From Limnanthes douglasii subsp. nivea (taxonomy: Eukaryota; Streptophyta; Magnoliopsida; Brassicales; Limnanthaceae): a stretch of 64,000 nt of DNA. The position numbers and the translations under genes were made by a program. How positions within the stretch are numbered: the first letter of the stretch is position 1; each line of letters opens with the position of its first letter. The stretch is from positions 340,196,654 to 340,260,653 of the forward strand of contig JAUPFV010000002.1 of NCBI GenBank assembly GCA_036936605.1. The letters are read 5' to 3'. Of this stretch, positions 1-11,411 are shown piece by piece. The notes under the pieces are model-generated. The model saw only the letters and a program-made list of their open reading frames with translations. It was not told the origin of the DNA and did not search any database.

Positions 1-169
1 TACAGATATATCAACTTCAAACTGAGTGACCGCATAGTACGCATATAAAAAAACAAACAAACCATCAAAGTAACCGACAACAATGTTAAAGTATCATACA
101 AACAAAAAATACAACATAGTGTCTAAGCAAGTCTCATGGCAGTGGACAAAACATCCTCGTAAGCCCCAG

Positions 170-1862
170 CTAGACGATCAAAATCATGATCAAACTCACC
201 AACTCCAGGAAACAATGAGATCCTGCATATACCAGCACGCAAATGTCGGATGATAGCTCCCTCTCGATCCTCATGCACATAGTTATCGAGCGAGTAGATA
301 GCAGGGTTGATGAGGTCGACCATCTAATCCTCTGATGAAGGAGAAGGTACTCAGGCTCACAAAAAGACTTCATATCGTCCCCCACCATCGGTCCCCAAAA
401 GGCCTGATGCAACTTGTTGCTCTCCCGGTTCTCCCAATCATGCGCATCAAATGCATACGCCATCGTCTTCGGTTTTCTCATTGACTTCGACTGCATATCT
501 ACCAAAGGATGCGCGATAGTCCTCTGGACACGGCCAAACTGCCGCTGAACGCGCTCTGGATAATATCCATGAGAGTGCTCCACACCACATATGACATTTT
601 GAAACCACGCTATATGTTTGAACGTGAAATGATCGCGTATAGCACGATAAGGATCAAACAATATCTGCAATACAGACGGATATGAACATAAACACATAAA
701 AAATAAGTTTTGGGATCACTAAAGAATAAGACTTACATCGCTCTCTTCTAGGTTGTTGACGCAGATACGAAGGTTCAGCTTCGTCCGGGAGTCAGATACT
801 GCTGCAGCTGTATCCCATCTACCAATAGTAGGCTGGCGCTCAGTGTAAGTGGAACGAGTAACAGGACGAAGCATGGCAAAATGATCCAGTATCCATGTGT
901 CCAGCAAACCGATACATTCGGCCATAGTCCTCGTGTCGTGAAGGGAGGCCTCACCCAGATGATGGTACAAGTAAGCGAGAACAACACTACCCCATGAGTA
1001 CCTACCGACACCCTCCTGAGTCAAATCGCGCAATAAAAACAAATATTTGTAATTGGAGTACATGTTGCTCTTGTCCGGGAATATGACCGTGCCGAACATA
1101 TGCAATATGTAGGCGCGGGCAGCCGTATCTACCATCAGATCACTAAGACCAGGGCTGTTATCGCAGAACTCTGGCCTACTAAACCTACTCCGGAGCCATT
1201 TAAACCCCAAACCAACGCCCTTGCATTTCTCAACCTCCGTCACGAAGGAAAACTCATCCACCATAAGCAGTTCAGCGCACTCGTGCATGACCATAGTCTT
1301 GTCAGATATAACGGGAAACACAAAAAGCTCACCCTGAACTGGGAGTCCCAAAATGGTGTGGACGTCGTCGAGAGTAATCGTTATATCTCCGAACAAGAAA
1401 TGCAAAGTATTAGTTTTCATATGCCACCGCTCTAGAAAAACCTCCGTCATGTTGGAGTGTGTGTGCATGTGATAGAACGGCTCTATGAGACGACCGAAAG
1501 GAGTGGCATCAACTACGGCGCATACCCTAGTCTGTGCAGCCAAACTCCATGCTCTATGACTAGGATAATGGGCATACAACCGCATCTCTCGCTCCTGAAA
1601 AGATTTGTTCGAATTAGCATACGACAAAACTAAACAGTCATAAAATGTCAAATTGGAATTTCGATATTACCTCTCCCATCCAAAGGTGGTATGCAGTGTG
1701 GGAGATGAAAGCCTCGCCGAATAGCGGTGGCAATCTGGACGGAGGAGGAGCTCTACGCTGCCTTGTAGGTGGGGGAGGATGGCGTCGTCCACGAGAAGCG
1801 GAAGCAGAAGCTGAACTCGATCCGGACGCATGCAGTCCGGAAACTATAGGCAGCTCATCCAT
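170..1862 (-). CDS. Plant mobile domain (PMD/MAIL-like) protein, three exons, possibly decaying
   Basis: Exons on the minus strand are 1671-1862, 737-1594 and 170-664. Donors are GTAATA after 1671 and GTAAGT after 737; acceptors are TTTTCAG before 1594 and TTGCAG before 664. All junctions are phase 0 and would give about 514 residues. Exon 2 holds the PMD signature: a female-sterile-like RWHMKTNTLHFLFGD stretch followed by ITLDDVHTILGLPVQG. Exon 1 is Ser/Ala- and Pro/Arg-rich. PMD proteins are plant nuclear proteins such as MAIN/MAIL, and the domain is also widespread in Mutator- and gypsy-associated ORFs, so this may be host or mobile. An alternative ATG at 1979 is in frame but followed by a TAG before 1862. 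A well-conserved-looking C-terminal reading (123-323) lies in a different frame from exon 3, suggesting a frameshift near 325. The family assignment is firm; functionality is doubtful. Confidence 0.65.
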
Positions 1863-2104
1863 CGGAACTGCTGAATCGACAGCTAAAACGGGCTGACTAG
1901 CTTCCCGTACCCTACTCTACTTTTTTATTCTCCTCGTCCGCGAGCCATCCGCAGACTGTGCTGCGTCGCCATGATCCATCACCTGAAATAAAAAAACGTA
2001 CTAAATGTCAAGTTTGGTCGAAAACACAAATTGTCATGCTCAAAGCGTTTTTAGACAAATAATAGCATAAACCAGGTTAACACACACCAAAGAACAAGAA
2101 TAAA

Positions 2105-2447
2105 CCGGTCACGGGCCATTCCGGTGACCGGAGCAGCCAGCGCCATCATTGTGGCGTAGGTATAAGGTTGTACGTCATAACTGAGCCGTACACCCTTATA
2201 CCTACGCCAAAGTGATGGTGTGGGGCAGGGTCCTTACGCCACGCGTGTGGCGTAGGATGAGTTTCCTACGCCAGAACGACGGCGTGGGATCCTAAGTTTA
2301 CGCCTACAAGAGGCGTACACCCAGGATCCCACGCCATCTCCCTGGCGTACGAAACCAATCCTACGCCACACGATGGCGTAGGGACCCTTTTCTTCGCCCC
2401 GTGTGGCGAAGAACAGTTTCGCCATGGCAGAAGCTTCAAGCTTCTGC
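2105..2447. repeat. GC-rich cluster of consecutive hairpins built on the word GGCGTAGG/CCTACGCC
   Basis: In an AT-rich region this 340-bp stretch contains a run of inverted repeats. 2143-2174 pairs with 2187-2218 (32-nt arms, 3 mismatches, 12-nt loop). 2281-2305 pairs with 2311-2335 (25-nt arms, 3 mismatches, 5-nt loop). Shorter palindromes lie at 2105-2131, 2232-2256, 2249-2272, 2360-2382, 2392-2411 and 2427-2447 (perfect 10-bp arms around one base). The word TACGCC or its complement recurs about a dozen times. It sits a few hundred bases upstream of the PMD gene. The minus strand is open for 63 codons through part of it (2234-2425), which I do not take as a gene. Confidence 0.8.
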
Positions 2448-3612
2448 CAAATCCTACGAACGCCTCTAAAATCCTAAAAACTACAGTACTACCCTAACTA
2501 AAATATCTAACAACAACGAAATCAACTTACAGTAATTGTTTCGATTCCAATTCGGCGAATTTGCTCGTCGGTGTCGATCCGATTCCTTCTTGTTACTCCG
2601 ATTTGGTTTTCCGGTGATGATTTAGGCTTCAGTGGGTGGTGGTGTGTTCGGTCGTAGTGAGTGCCGGTGGTGTGGGAAAGTCGGCTAGATAGGGCTTCGG
2701 GTGGGAGAAAGTGTGGGTTTCGGGTGGGAGAAGAGAGGTGAGAAGTTTTGTTCTACTTTAATATTTAGGTTAGGTTAGACTTAAATTTTAGATTTAGGTT
2801 ACTTTTAATTTTAGATTTAGTTGAGTTTTAATTTAATTTAGTTTAGGTTAGTTTTAATTTTTGTTTTAATTTTAGTTATAATTGGTTTAGACTTTTAGAG
2901 GGAATGTAGAGAGAATTTAGAGAATTGTGGTTTTTTTTGAAAATTATGATTAATTCGCGGAGTAAATTTGACTATTTATAAAATTTCGTAAAAGTAAAAT
3001 CGTCAAACAAAATAACTTTACGAAGTAATTTTTAAAAAAAATTACATACAACTTCGTGGAGTAGTTTTGTCAGTTTTTTTAGTAATTTCCATTATTATGT
3101 TTTTCTATCAACTCTGTCCTCTTGAATTTTAAAGAAGACAGAAGAAAATTCTAAAAAGCTAAGATTTCAATACCCAAATCATTTCTATCCGATAATCGGA
3201 AGCAAAATATTCACAAAATTAAAATTACAACTAATCATATCCAAGAGCTTTTTCTTCAACAACACTAAGGAATCGATTCATGAATTTTTTCGAACAAATA
3301 TTTAATTCTTCATTAGGAAGACTCTAATCTCTGGGTGTTTAGTCCATTAGTTTTAAACTAGAATATTTTTTGGTATAGTTTAAACTAGAATTAAATGAAT
3401 TAACCTCGTATAATTTGAATAAGTCTACGGATCACCAGTGTTGCATTGTGTAGACATTGGATAATTTATCACCTAGTTGAGAACCAACGGAAATTCAAAG
3501 TCTAAGAGAAGAGGAGACAATATAAGTTATTATCATAGCAAATAAGCAATCATAGCACAATACATTTGAAAACCAGACATAACGAGAACAATACAAATCA
3601 GGAACTAATCAA
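2448..3612. other. Intergenic, AT-rich, no gene seen
   Basis: The first 300 bases are moderately GC-rich and could be promoter or 5' leader of the minus-strand PMD gene. 2755-2890 is a T-rich stretch of degenerate TTTTAGATTTAGG-like words. Nothing recognisable follows up to the lipase stop codon. Confidence 0.5.
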
Positions 3613-5058
3613 TCAAGTTCTAGAATCCAAAGCAAACATGGTGCTTAGATTCATAGGCTTCATATACTTCTCAGAGCCCACCATCATTTGCTGAACTATG
3701 ATTGTGTTAGCCCTTTCTGATGGGTGGAAACCATCCCAAAATACATACACGTCTCTTCTGCGGCACAAGTTTGAAAGTGGGGTGCATAGTCCTATTCCAT
3801 TGTATGCTCCTTGGCCACAGCAAGCTACCTTTGATGTAGTGAATCCATATGCTCTGGGACTGCTGATGAAATCGGTGTGCATTTGATGCGTGTTAGCACT
3901 GATAAACACATCCGTCCCGATATTTCTGTTGAGACCGTTGAGCATGCTATAGAGTTGAGGATTGAACAAGGCTGCTGCGCGTTCTAGTTCGGGTGAGCAT
4001 CCACCGTTGGCTGTGCCACGTTGAGCCAGTTCAGCTGGAACACAGCCCATTGGTCCAGTACCTGTCACAAGTACTCTGCGTGCTCCTAGCTTGTATAGCC
4101 TCTACAAACCCGAAAAAAAATCCGTCAATTACAATGGAAATCACGAGATTCAAGGGCTTAAGGTGACGCGATTCGCGTAATATTTTCACACCGATTGTTT
4201 GATTGAGAATAAATAATATATGATAAACGAGTATTACCAATAATAGCTTCCGGTACTCGGTAATAAGAAACTTAACATAATCAGGCAACCGAAATTGGCG
4301 AGATCTTGCTGAATAAGGAACCAGGTAGTAGTTGTTAACGAAATCGTTGCCTCCTACGGTTATGAGCACAAGGGCTTGGTTCACGAGCCTTTGCGTCCGT
4401 TTAGGTCCAATCATACTGATCATTCGCTGCTGGTATACTTCGAAGTAATAAAGTTGTTTATACATTCTAATTATGTTTAGCTGCACCCAACATATCCAAT
4501 TATTATTATTGTTCTTATTTTACTGAAGAAAACTTTGCGCGAAAATGAATTATATAAATTTATTTAACTTACAAATTGAATACCGGTGTCATTAAGAATT
4601 CCAATTCCAGCAGAGGCGAAATTGGCACCATTGAGTAGCCTTTGGCCATTCAGGTACGGACTCAAGTAAGGCAATGGTGCTTCTATTCCCATTTGTGCAC
4701 CTGCCAATACCATACAACAGTAGAAATGTGTGATATAATGTTTGAAATATAAAAGTTGAATATAATTTTGTATAAACGAAATTTGAATAAGATACTCACT
4801 TATAAGATCAGGGAGATTAAGGCCGTTAGAAAAACGACCGGTAGGAGTACGGCTAGGAAAATCGATGCCATAAGGAGGTGCATCGGCCCGAGCCGTGGTT
4901 GCTAGATAGTTGTTATTGCCGCTATCGACGAGCGAGTCGCCGAATACGAAAAATGCTCGAGCTTCGGCTTGGGTATCAAGTAGTACTGCTCCTATTGCCA
5001 AAATAAATGAAATGAAATGCTGAGTGAGTATTATTGATGTTGAAGATTTAGTTGCCAT
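3613..5058 (-). CDS. GDSL esterase/lipase, LTL1/At5g33370 type, four exons
   Basis: Exons on the minus strand are 4800-5058, 4573-4700, 4238-4480 and 3613-4101, joined by GT-AG introns in consistent phases (1, 0, 0), giving 372 residues, the usual length for the family. The protein starts with a hydrophobic signal peptide (about residues 1-33), indicating secretion. All SGNH blocks are visible: [10 protein letters not shown] with nucleophile Ser42, [10 protein letters not shown] (Gly), [11 protein letters not shown] (Asn), and FWDGFHPSE with Asp333 and His336. Members hydrolyse acyl esters in the apoplast; close relatives act in cutin or wax metabolism and salt tolerance, but the substrate cannot be read from sequence. 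A TATA box lies about 60 bp upstream. No stops or frameshifts are seen, so it looks intact. Confidence 0.93.
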
Positions 5059-5113
5059 TGAAAAGGTCTTTTGTTATGTAATGGAATTGAGAGAAGTAGA
5101 TTGCCAATAGTGC

Positions 5114-5121
5114 TTTATATA
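5114..5121 (-). promoter_or_regulatory. TATA box of the GDSL lipase gene
   Basis: On the minus strand this reads TATATAAA, in the context CTCTATATAAAGC, about 56-63 bp before the lipase ATG at 5058. That spacing leaves a short 5' leader. Confidence 0.6.
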
Positions 5122-5897
5122 GAGCAGTTGAAATGACATTATGACCAACACAAGCTCTCTTCCATTTTTATTACGTAGAAATTTGATCTAAGATTTTAAA
5201 TAGACTTACGAAAAAAGAAGATTTTTAAAAAACAGTCATACAAAAAATATATCATAATAACAAATACGTGTCAACCAATAATACCTGACTACCAAAATAA
5301 CAAGCTGAAACCAAAATAACATTTGTAAAAAATTCGCGATTCGCGTTTGACAAATAATTTTCAAAATAAGCTCACGGCTATTCTTTTCAAAGTTAATTGT
5401 TAATTTATTATATCATATTTAAATGGATTTTTTTAAAAAAAATTCAAAAACACAACCAAACTAATAGGCTGATATTATGATAAAATGTTAGAAATTAAAA
5501 CAAATTATAAAACAAATAAACATATCGAACTAGCGTTTTTTTTTTTATAATTTTAGTCTAACACCTGAATAACAAATTTAAATTTATCAAAATCATCGAA
5601 GCTAAAAAATGCCTACGGAATATTTTATCATAGATTATAGACGTTTTCTAAGTATTGTAAAATTTTGAAACTAAATTTATTAAAAAAATAAAAACACTAT
5701 AAAAACAAATAAACATATCCGACAAACATCATTCGATTATGACGGTTTTGATAAATTTAATATTTTACATATAAGAAATAAAATTTAAATTTATCAATAT
5801 TTATCACTCGCTAAATATTTTATCATAGACTATATACGTTTTTGATTAAATATATTGAAATAAAAAAAACTAAATTTATTAAAATTAATAAATCAAA
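5122..5897. other. AT-rich intergenic DNA, nothing recognised
   Basis: Long A/T runs and frequent stops in all frames. Two related words (5630-5645 and 5815-5840, TTTTATCATAGA type) suggest an old local duplication, but no gene or element was identified. Confidence 0.5.
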
Positions 5898-6066
5898 TTT
5901 TCTTCCCTAAGGAAATAGCCGAGTTGGTGGAGTAAGAGTTCAAGTTCATGAGTTCGAGTCATTTTACAAACGCTTTCTTGGCCGTCCATCACCTTGTGTG
6001 ATTTACCTTCAGATTGAGGGTTTATTATATGCGCACTCGTTAAATAGCGGCTGCGAATTCGCTCTA
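5898..6066 (+). mobile_element. tRNA-derived SINE, Au-like, old copy
   Basis: The 5' part has RNA polymerase III promoter boxes: box A TAGCCGAGTTGG (5916-5927) and box B AGTTCGAGTC (5951-5960). The 3' part contains ACCTTGTGTG, TTTACCTTC, GCGCACTCG and AGCGGCTGCG, which match the 3' half of the SINE at 8367-8591 in order and spacing. This body is characteristic of the Au SINE family of angiosperms (family name from memory). Compared with the other copy it has a deletion in the middle and more substitutions. I could not define a target duplication, so the ends are approximate. Confidence 0.75.
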
Positions 6067-6585
6067 AAAATATAATTTTTTTTACTAAATATTTGAAAAA
6101 AAAATAATTATATAAAAAAATCGTAAAAAAAAAAATTATGCACAAGTTTAAACGCTCACATCACTCTATTTGATGTATAATTATTTATTAATGTTATTAT
6201 ACTAATAAATGTAAAATATATTGGTCATTTTAGTAGTTGTGGTAGTAAAATATGAAAACCATGCAACTAAAAGTGAAGAAGTAAATAGAGGTTGATGTCA
6301 GCACCTACATGATGTCATGAATAAACAAAAACAGCCAACTTTGTGTGTCATCATGTGACTTATTGGTCACAGTTTTTACTCACTCTTACTAAATCCCACC
6401 TCTCATTTGCTGTAAAGCTCAAAGATGCCATAAAAAGCTCAAAGTTTCAGGAGATTCATAGGCAAGTCGGTTACTTATATTTAATGATTATACATTCGAC
6501 TGATCACATTTCAGTCTCTTCTTTCTCATGGTTTGAGATTAAACATTACCGTGAAAATAAATATTAATGGATATTTTTTCTAACC

Positions 6586-6632
<47 letters not shown>

Positions 6633-6711
6633 GGATCCAAAATGTGCTAGCTTTCTAAATTCAATAATATCGTTCAGATTTAAACTAATCATTTATGAGT
6701 TTTTTTATGCA
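6067..6711. other. AT-rich intergenic DNA with a TA microsatellite
   Basis: No gene recognised. It contains the (TA)n tract listed separately and ends at the left breakpoint of the 4.56-kb tandem duplication. Confidence 0.5.
6588..6628. repeat. (TA)n microsatellite
   Basis: About 20 uninterrupted TA dinucleotides. Confidence 0.95.
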
Positions 6712-6859
6712 ATAAAATTATATAATATGGTTTTTAGATGCAATTTTAGATATTTTAAATATACGATATTAAGATATTAAGATGCTTTTATATTTTATAA
6801 TGGCTTCTATAATATTTCAATTTAAGATGTGTTTCAAAAGTGGTATAAATTTTGAACCT

Positions 6860-9640
6860 TAAATTTTAAAAGCGGTTTGGTAAGAACGTCGACAAATAGA
6901 TCTGCTGACGAAACACATGTAACACAAAGAGCACTTCGTTGTACTTGAACCAAAGTAAAGTGATAGTCAATTTTCATATTTCATGTGCTAATGAAAGCTG
7001 TATTAGAGTAAAGATAGGTGGTACAAATATCGTCACAATAGATAACATGCAGTGTAAGAAGAGTGACGTTAAGTTCTCAGAAAATAAAACAAATCCAACT
7101 GATTTCAGATATCGTAGCAGCAACTGAGATAATCTACATGATCGAGCAATTGTATGTTGTTTATTAGATAACCAAGAAATATGATAACGCTCTAGATAGA
7201 CAATATAAGAACTCATTGAGGTATGCAAATCTTTTATTTTTAACACAATCAACATTTGAGAATGTATAAAAATAAAGTGAGTTTTCTTTGTTAATAAATA
7301 ATCCATGAGTTAATGTGTCACACAGATACCGGAGCTGTCGTTTTGCATCATTCCAACGTTCAACGCCAGATGATGCATGATTTGGGAAAGCTTGTTAACA
7401 ACATATGCTATATCTTGTGAAGTGAGGTAAATATACTGAATATTTCCAATAATTGTTCTACATTTTGTGTAGTTAGTCAATCTTGTACCAGTATGAAGTG
7501 TGGGATATAAATATGTAACAAGCGGTGTAACAAAAAGTTTTGTACCAATTAGTTTTGTTTGGTGAAGAAGATTAGTGATGTAGAGCTTTTGAGTAAACAA
7601 CATACCAAAGGGAGCGACTAGAGCCTCAATTCCTAGAAAATGAAACAAGTCGTCAAGATCATTGATTGGAAATATTTGTGTCAAGAGGTCAATGTGGCGT
7701 TGAGTAATACTGATGTTGGTACATGTGATAATAATATCATCTACATAATCAAATAAATATACAGTATTTTTACATGTCTGAAGAATGAATATAGAGGTTT
7801 CCACATGAAAGTTTGTGGACCCATCTCAAGAATATTGGAGAACTTCAAAATACCACACTCATATGGCCTCTTTGAGTCCATATATACCCTTATGTACTTT
7901 TATACACGTTTTGGATTGTCTTTATCAATAAATTATGAGGGCTCGACCATATAGACATATTCGTAAAGATGTCCCAAAGAAAAACATTATAAAAATCCAA
8001 TTTTAATGATTTCCAACCTCTACTGATTGTGAGGCTTAGAACAAACCGTATTATTTTCGGCTTGAAAACCATACTAAAAGTATAATGATAATCCACTCAA
8101 GGCCGCTAATGAATGCATTTTCCCCATAAACTAGTTTTGTACATGTCAATAGAATCATTAAGAAGTCGTTTAAGACAAAAAATCCATTTACATCCAACAT
8201 ATTTTTATAGAGAAATAAATGGAATAAAATCATAGGTACCATTTTGTATAAGAGAATTAAATTTAAAATTCTTAGCTTATATCCATTTGGGATATTTTGG
8301 GGAATGGGAAACAATATGGGGATCAATGTTTGATTGCTGAAAAATGATACTAGTGTGATTCATCTTTTTTTTTTCCAGAGGGAACCCGTAGCCGCTACTC
8401 AACGAGTGCGCACAGGATAAACCCTTAGTCTGATGCAATAGCATGCAAACCAACACCAGAAGGTAAACCACACAAGGTGACAAGCTCAGCCAAGAAAACG
8501 TTTGTAAAGAGACTCAAACTCATGACCTTTGATCACAAACATGCCATACTCCACCAACTCGGCTACCCTATTAGGGGCAAAATGAGTCTTCAGTGTGATT
8601 CATCTTGGTTAGAGGTTTTTGGATGTTGTTTTTTGCTATAGTGGTCATGAGATGAGTATTTTGATTGGTGGGTTGTGATATGGTTAAAGTATAAAATCTC
8701 GCAAACTTTTATGGTTCTAGTGGTAAATGTTCGATCATGGTTTCTTGATGATTAGCCAAACTGTGTTCGAGTAAATGGAGGCATGTGAACTGGGGTTGAT
8801 AGTCTACTGGTACGGAAGAGCAACGGACTATTTTGGAATTTTATAAACAATGTTTACATGCATGATCTTTTTGTGGAGGTGTGTTGTGTGAGTCATTTTA
8901 AGTTGGTAGAATTTGGGCCTGGAGAATCTAGTTGAAAATAATTTCTTGGCTAGCACGAGCTTAATGAGATTGGTGAGGGGTAAAGGAAAATGAGTTTTTA
9001 AGAAATTTGACATGACGAGAAATGTATGTTTTAGAAATGTATAAAGTAAGACAAATATAATAATTTTGTGTTAAATAATAACCAATAATAACATAAAAAG
9101 TAAAATATGAGGCAGATTTATATTGAGAATATGGACAAAGCCATAGATAACATAAGCAACCAAACACCCAAAGCTTAACGTAGTTGGGTTAAAACCTAAA
9201 GAGTTTCTCTAAAGGAGATAATATTTTAGTGTCAGTGTGGGTATATGGTTGATGGTGTATATAACAAGGACAAAAGCATAAGTTCCATAAGTTTAAGGCA
9301 GTGATGCATGAGTGAGAAGATATAGTCTAGTTTAATAATAAAATGATGATTTTGTTCGTAAAACCATTATGTTTTGTTGTATAGTAAGATGAGATATACC
9401 ATTTATGGAGATGAAATGATCAAGAGATTCATATTCACCACCATTATCATTATAGAAAGGAAAAATTCATTGTTTAAATTGGTTTTTGACTAATGCCTTG
9501 ACACGCACAAATACATCATATGCATAAGATCCCTATTTAATGGGATAATACCAAATATGTCATATAAAATGATCAATAAATACAACATAATACCTAAAAC
9601 TATCAACAAAATAAACAAGTGAGGTACATACGTAAAAAAA
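6860..9640 (-). pseudogene. Ty1/copia pol remnant (integrase, RT, RNase H), unit A
   Basis: Reading the minus strand in order: an integrase core with FIDHF and NDNGGEY (about 9640-9430); the integrase C-terminal block FGCLCYLWLCPYSQYK (about 9100-9167); the RT start (8326-8051) and SRGWKSLKLDFYNVFL (about 8030); the RT catalytic box YVDDIII at 7737-7748; then RNase H. Frames shift repeatedly and stops are frequent. A SINE sits inside the element at 8367-8591. An 8-bp deletion near 7131 breaks the RNase H frame relative to unit B. No gag or confident LTR pair remains. This is a dead element fragment. Confidence 0.8.
8367..8591 (-). mobile_element. Au-like SINE with 15-bp target site duplication, unit A
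   Basis: It is flanked by the perfect direct repeat AGTGTGATTCATCTT at 8352-8366 and 8592-8606. On the minus strand it starts with a box A (TAGCCGAGTTGG, about 8562-8573) and a box B-like GAGTTTGAGTC. It then has the body words ACCTTGTGTGGTTTACC, TGCGCACTCG and AGCGGCTACGGGTTCCC, and ends in a short A-rich tail. The length of about 225 bp fits a plant SINE. It interrupts the copia remnant between integrase and RT, so it is younger than that element but older than the tandem duplication. Confidence 0.88.
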
Positions 9641-9839
9641 AGTTCATATAGGTGGGATGAGGTTAAGTAGAATAAGAGAATTTAATATTATGCATTTTGT
9701 TGTATGAACCTGCACTATAATGCGCGAAAGATGATAACAGATTATGATGAATTCAGATAGTTCTTAGTTATTAATCCTGCCAAAACTATGTTCGTATGAA
9801 AGTGTTTATCAAAGAAATGTTCGTATGAGGTATTTTTAC

Positions 9840-10250
9840 AAAGAGAAACTGAGCGAGTAGAGAGAGAAAGAGAGAAAAGGAATAAATGTAACAATCATTG
9901 ACTAATCATTGGACATTTTCCCAAAAAGGTAATATCCTTTATATAGTCCATGAGGTAAGTTATCAAATTACATATTTACCACTATTAAGTGGATATCTCA
10001 CCCCACTCATTTACTATTCATAAACAAGTTTACTAGTTATTACATTTGACCCCCTTAGTCCTTATGTTTCCCTTAGATTAGTCCTTAAAAATTAATTACA
10101 CCAATTTGACCCTTGTATTTACTATACTAAAGCTTATTTATCACCATATTTTCCTTCCCTTATCAGACTATATAATGGTAAATGAAAATTGGAAAGATGA
10201 TTTTTTTAATAATAGTAAATATTGAATGACCTAGTATGGAGTGCAACTAG
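9840..10250 (-). promoter_or_regulatory. Possible LTR-like promoter segment in unit A
   Basis: On the minus strand a TATA box (CTATATAAAGG, 9936-9947) is followed by a CT-rich leader (TCTCTCTTTCTCTCTC region near 9860-9875). This arrangement is typical of an LTR U3-R boundary upstream of the copia remnant. No second LTR or primer-binding site could be matched. The equivalent region in unit B is about 14399-14800, where the TATA context is altered by one base. Confidence 0.3.
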
Positions 10251-11411
10251 GACAAAATGGTTTTGACATTGAAATTTAGAAGAAACATTGGAAAATAAAA
10301 TGAAGGAGATATAGTTGACTACTAATATACACCATCTTTATATTTTTCCATCAAAAGGATTGCCCATGTGTTTAGCTCATTTACGTGAAAATAGAAGGTA
10401 AAAAATTAATAAACACATAATTATGAGTCCAAAATTTATAAATCAAAATTAAATTATTTTAATAGGTGGAACATAAATAAAAGTTTATAAAGTAAATGTG
10501 CGAGAAGAACTATGTATGATGGTTGAACTTGTATAGGCAAAGGCCGGCCCATCACAAATCATGACATCATCAAATACTTGGTACAAGATCTAAAGAGAGA
10601 TATTTCTCAACTCAGATGTAGTATAATAAGACATTCAACCATCTAGTAGCCAAGTAGGTTTCATGTTGTTGCTAAGAAAACCATGACTGTCTCATGGTTG
10701 TCGTGTTGTAAAAAAAAGATATCCCTGAGAGACTGGAAGATGAGATGTCGGTGATTATTTATTAATGACAAACTGAAAGATAAGGAATTTTTGTGGCAGT
10801 GTGTCCTAAGGTTTCCGATGCTTGACAATCACCCAAATAAGGGATGGGTTGACGTTGATCATGAGGAGAAAGCATAGTGGTAAGACATGGTTATCATGGA
10901 TTAGTGGCTGATAATTTTGTGATATTAAAAAGATTGAGTGTAAGTAGAAGATGGTGAGGTTCGCAAGAATTATGGATAATGATAGGTTCTTTCGGATCGT
11001 TGGTGGAATATAAATTTGTATCTTAGAAGGAATGAGAAGTAAATTTATATATATAAGTTCAGTTTTAATAATTATCCTGAAAGTATTATATCCAATATCC
11101 GCAATATCATATAAGATACAAAATCATCATACGAGAAAAATAAATATAATTTGTTGGTTTATTAATAGAAAATTCAAAAGTACAAAGTTTGACCATTTTG
11201 TAGCAAAAGTATATTTTAAAAAAAAACGATATACGCTTTAGAAAAATAAAGTTTTCCAAATTCACACATAAAATTATATAATATGGTTTTTAGATGCAAT
11301 TTTAGATATTTTAAATATACGATATTAAGATATTAAGATGCTTTTATATTTTATAATGGTTTCTATAATATTTCAATTTAAGATGTGTTTCAAAAGTGGT
11401 ATAAATTTTGA

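Larger units (their letters stand above)
6712..11267. repeat. Tandem duplication, unit A (4.56 kb)
   Basis: This unit is repeated head to tail, with only scattered base differences, as 11268-15831. Both units start with the word ATAAAATTATATAAT. The 6-bp word ATAAAA occurs at the left edge (6712-6717), at the junction (11268-11273) and at the right edge (15826-15831), which is the microhomology expected at a duplication breakpoint. The unit carries a minus-strand copia pol remnant (about 6860-9640), a SINE (8367-8591) and about 1.6 kb of unclassified DNA (about 9640-11267). Confidence 0.95.

Noticed and set aside
1100..1435. 111-codon plus-strand ORF
   Set aside because: It lies opposite the PMD exon 2, whose protein matches a known family. 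The plus-strand product resembles nothing.
1645..1896. 83-codon plus-strand ORF rich in Gly and Glu
   Set aside because: Mirror image of the Pro/Arg- and Ser/Ala-rich first PMD exon and its splice donor.
2105..2447. Hairpin cluster as a single MITE or a CRISPR-like array
   Set aside because: There is no overall terminal inverted repeat with target duplication, no regular spacer length and no nuclear context for CRISPR.
5916..5960. Possible tRNA gene (box A and box B present)
   Set aside because: No cloverleaf could be drawn, and the following 3' body is shared with the other SINE, so it is a SINE promoter.
11032..11241. Plus-strand ORF repeated at 15591-15881
   Set aside because: It is present twice only because of the tandem duplication, and the product is low-complexity Ile/Lys-rich.
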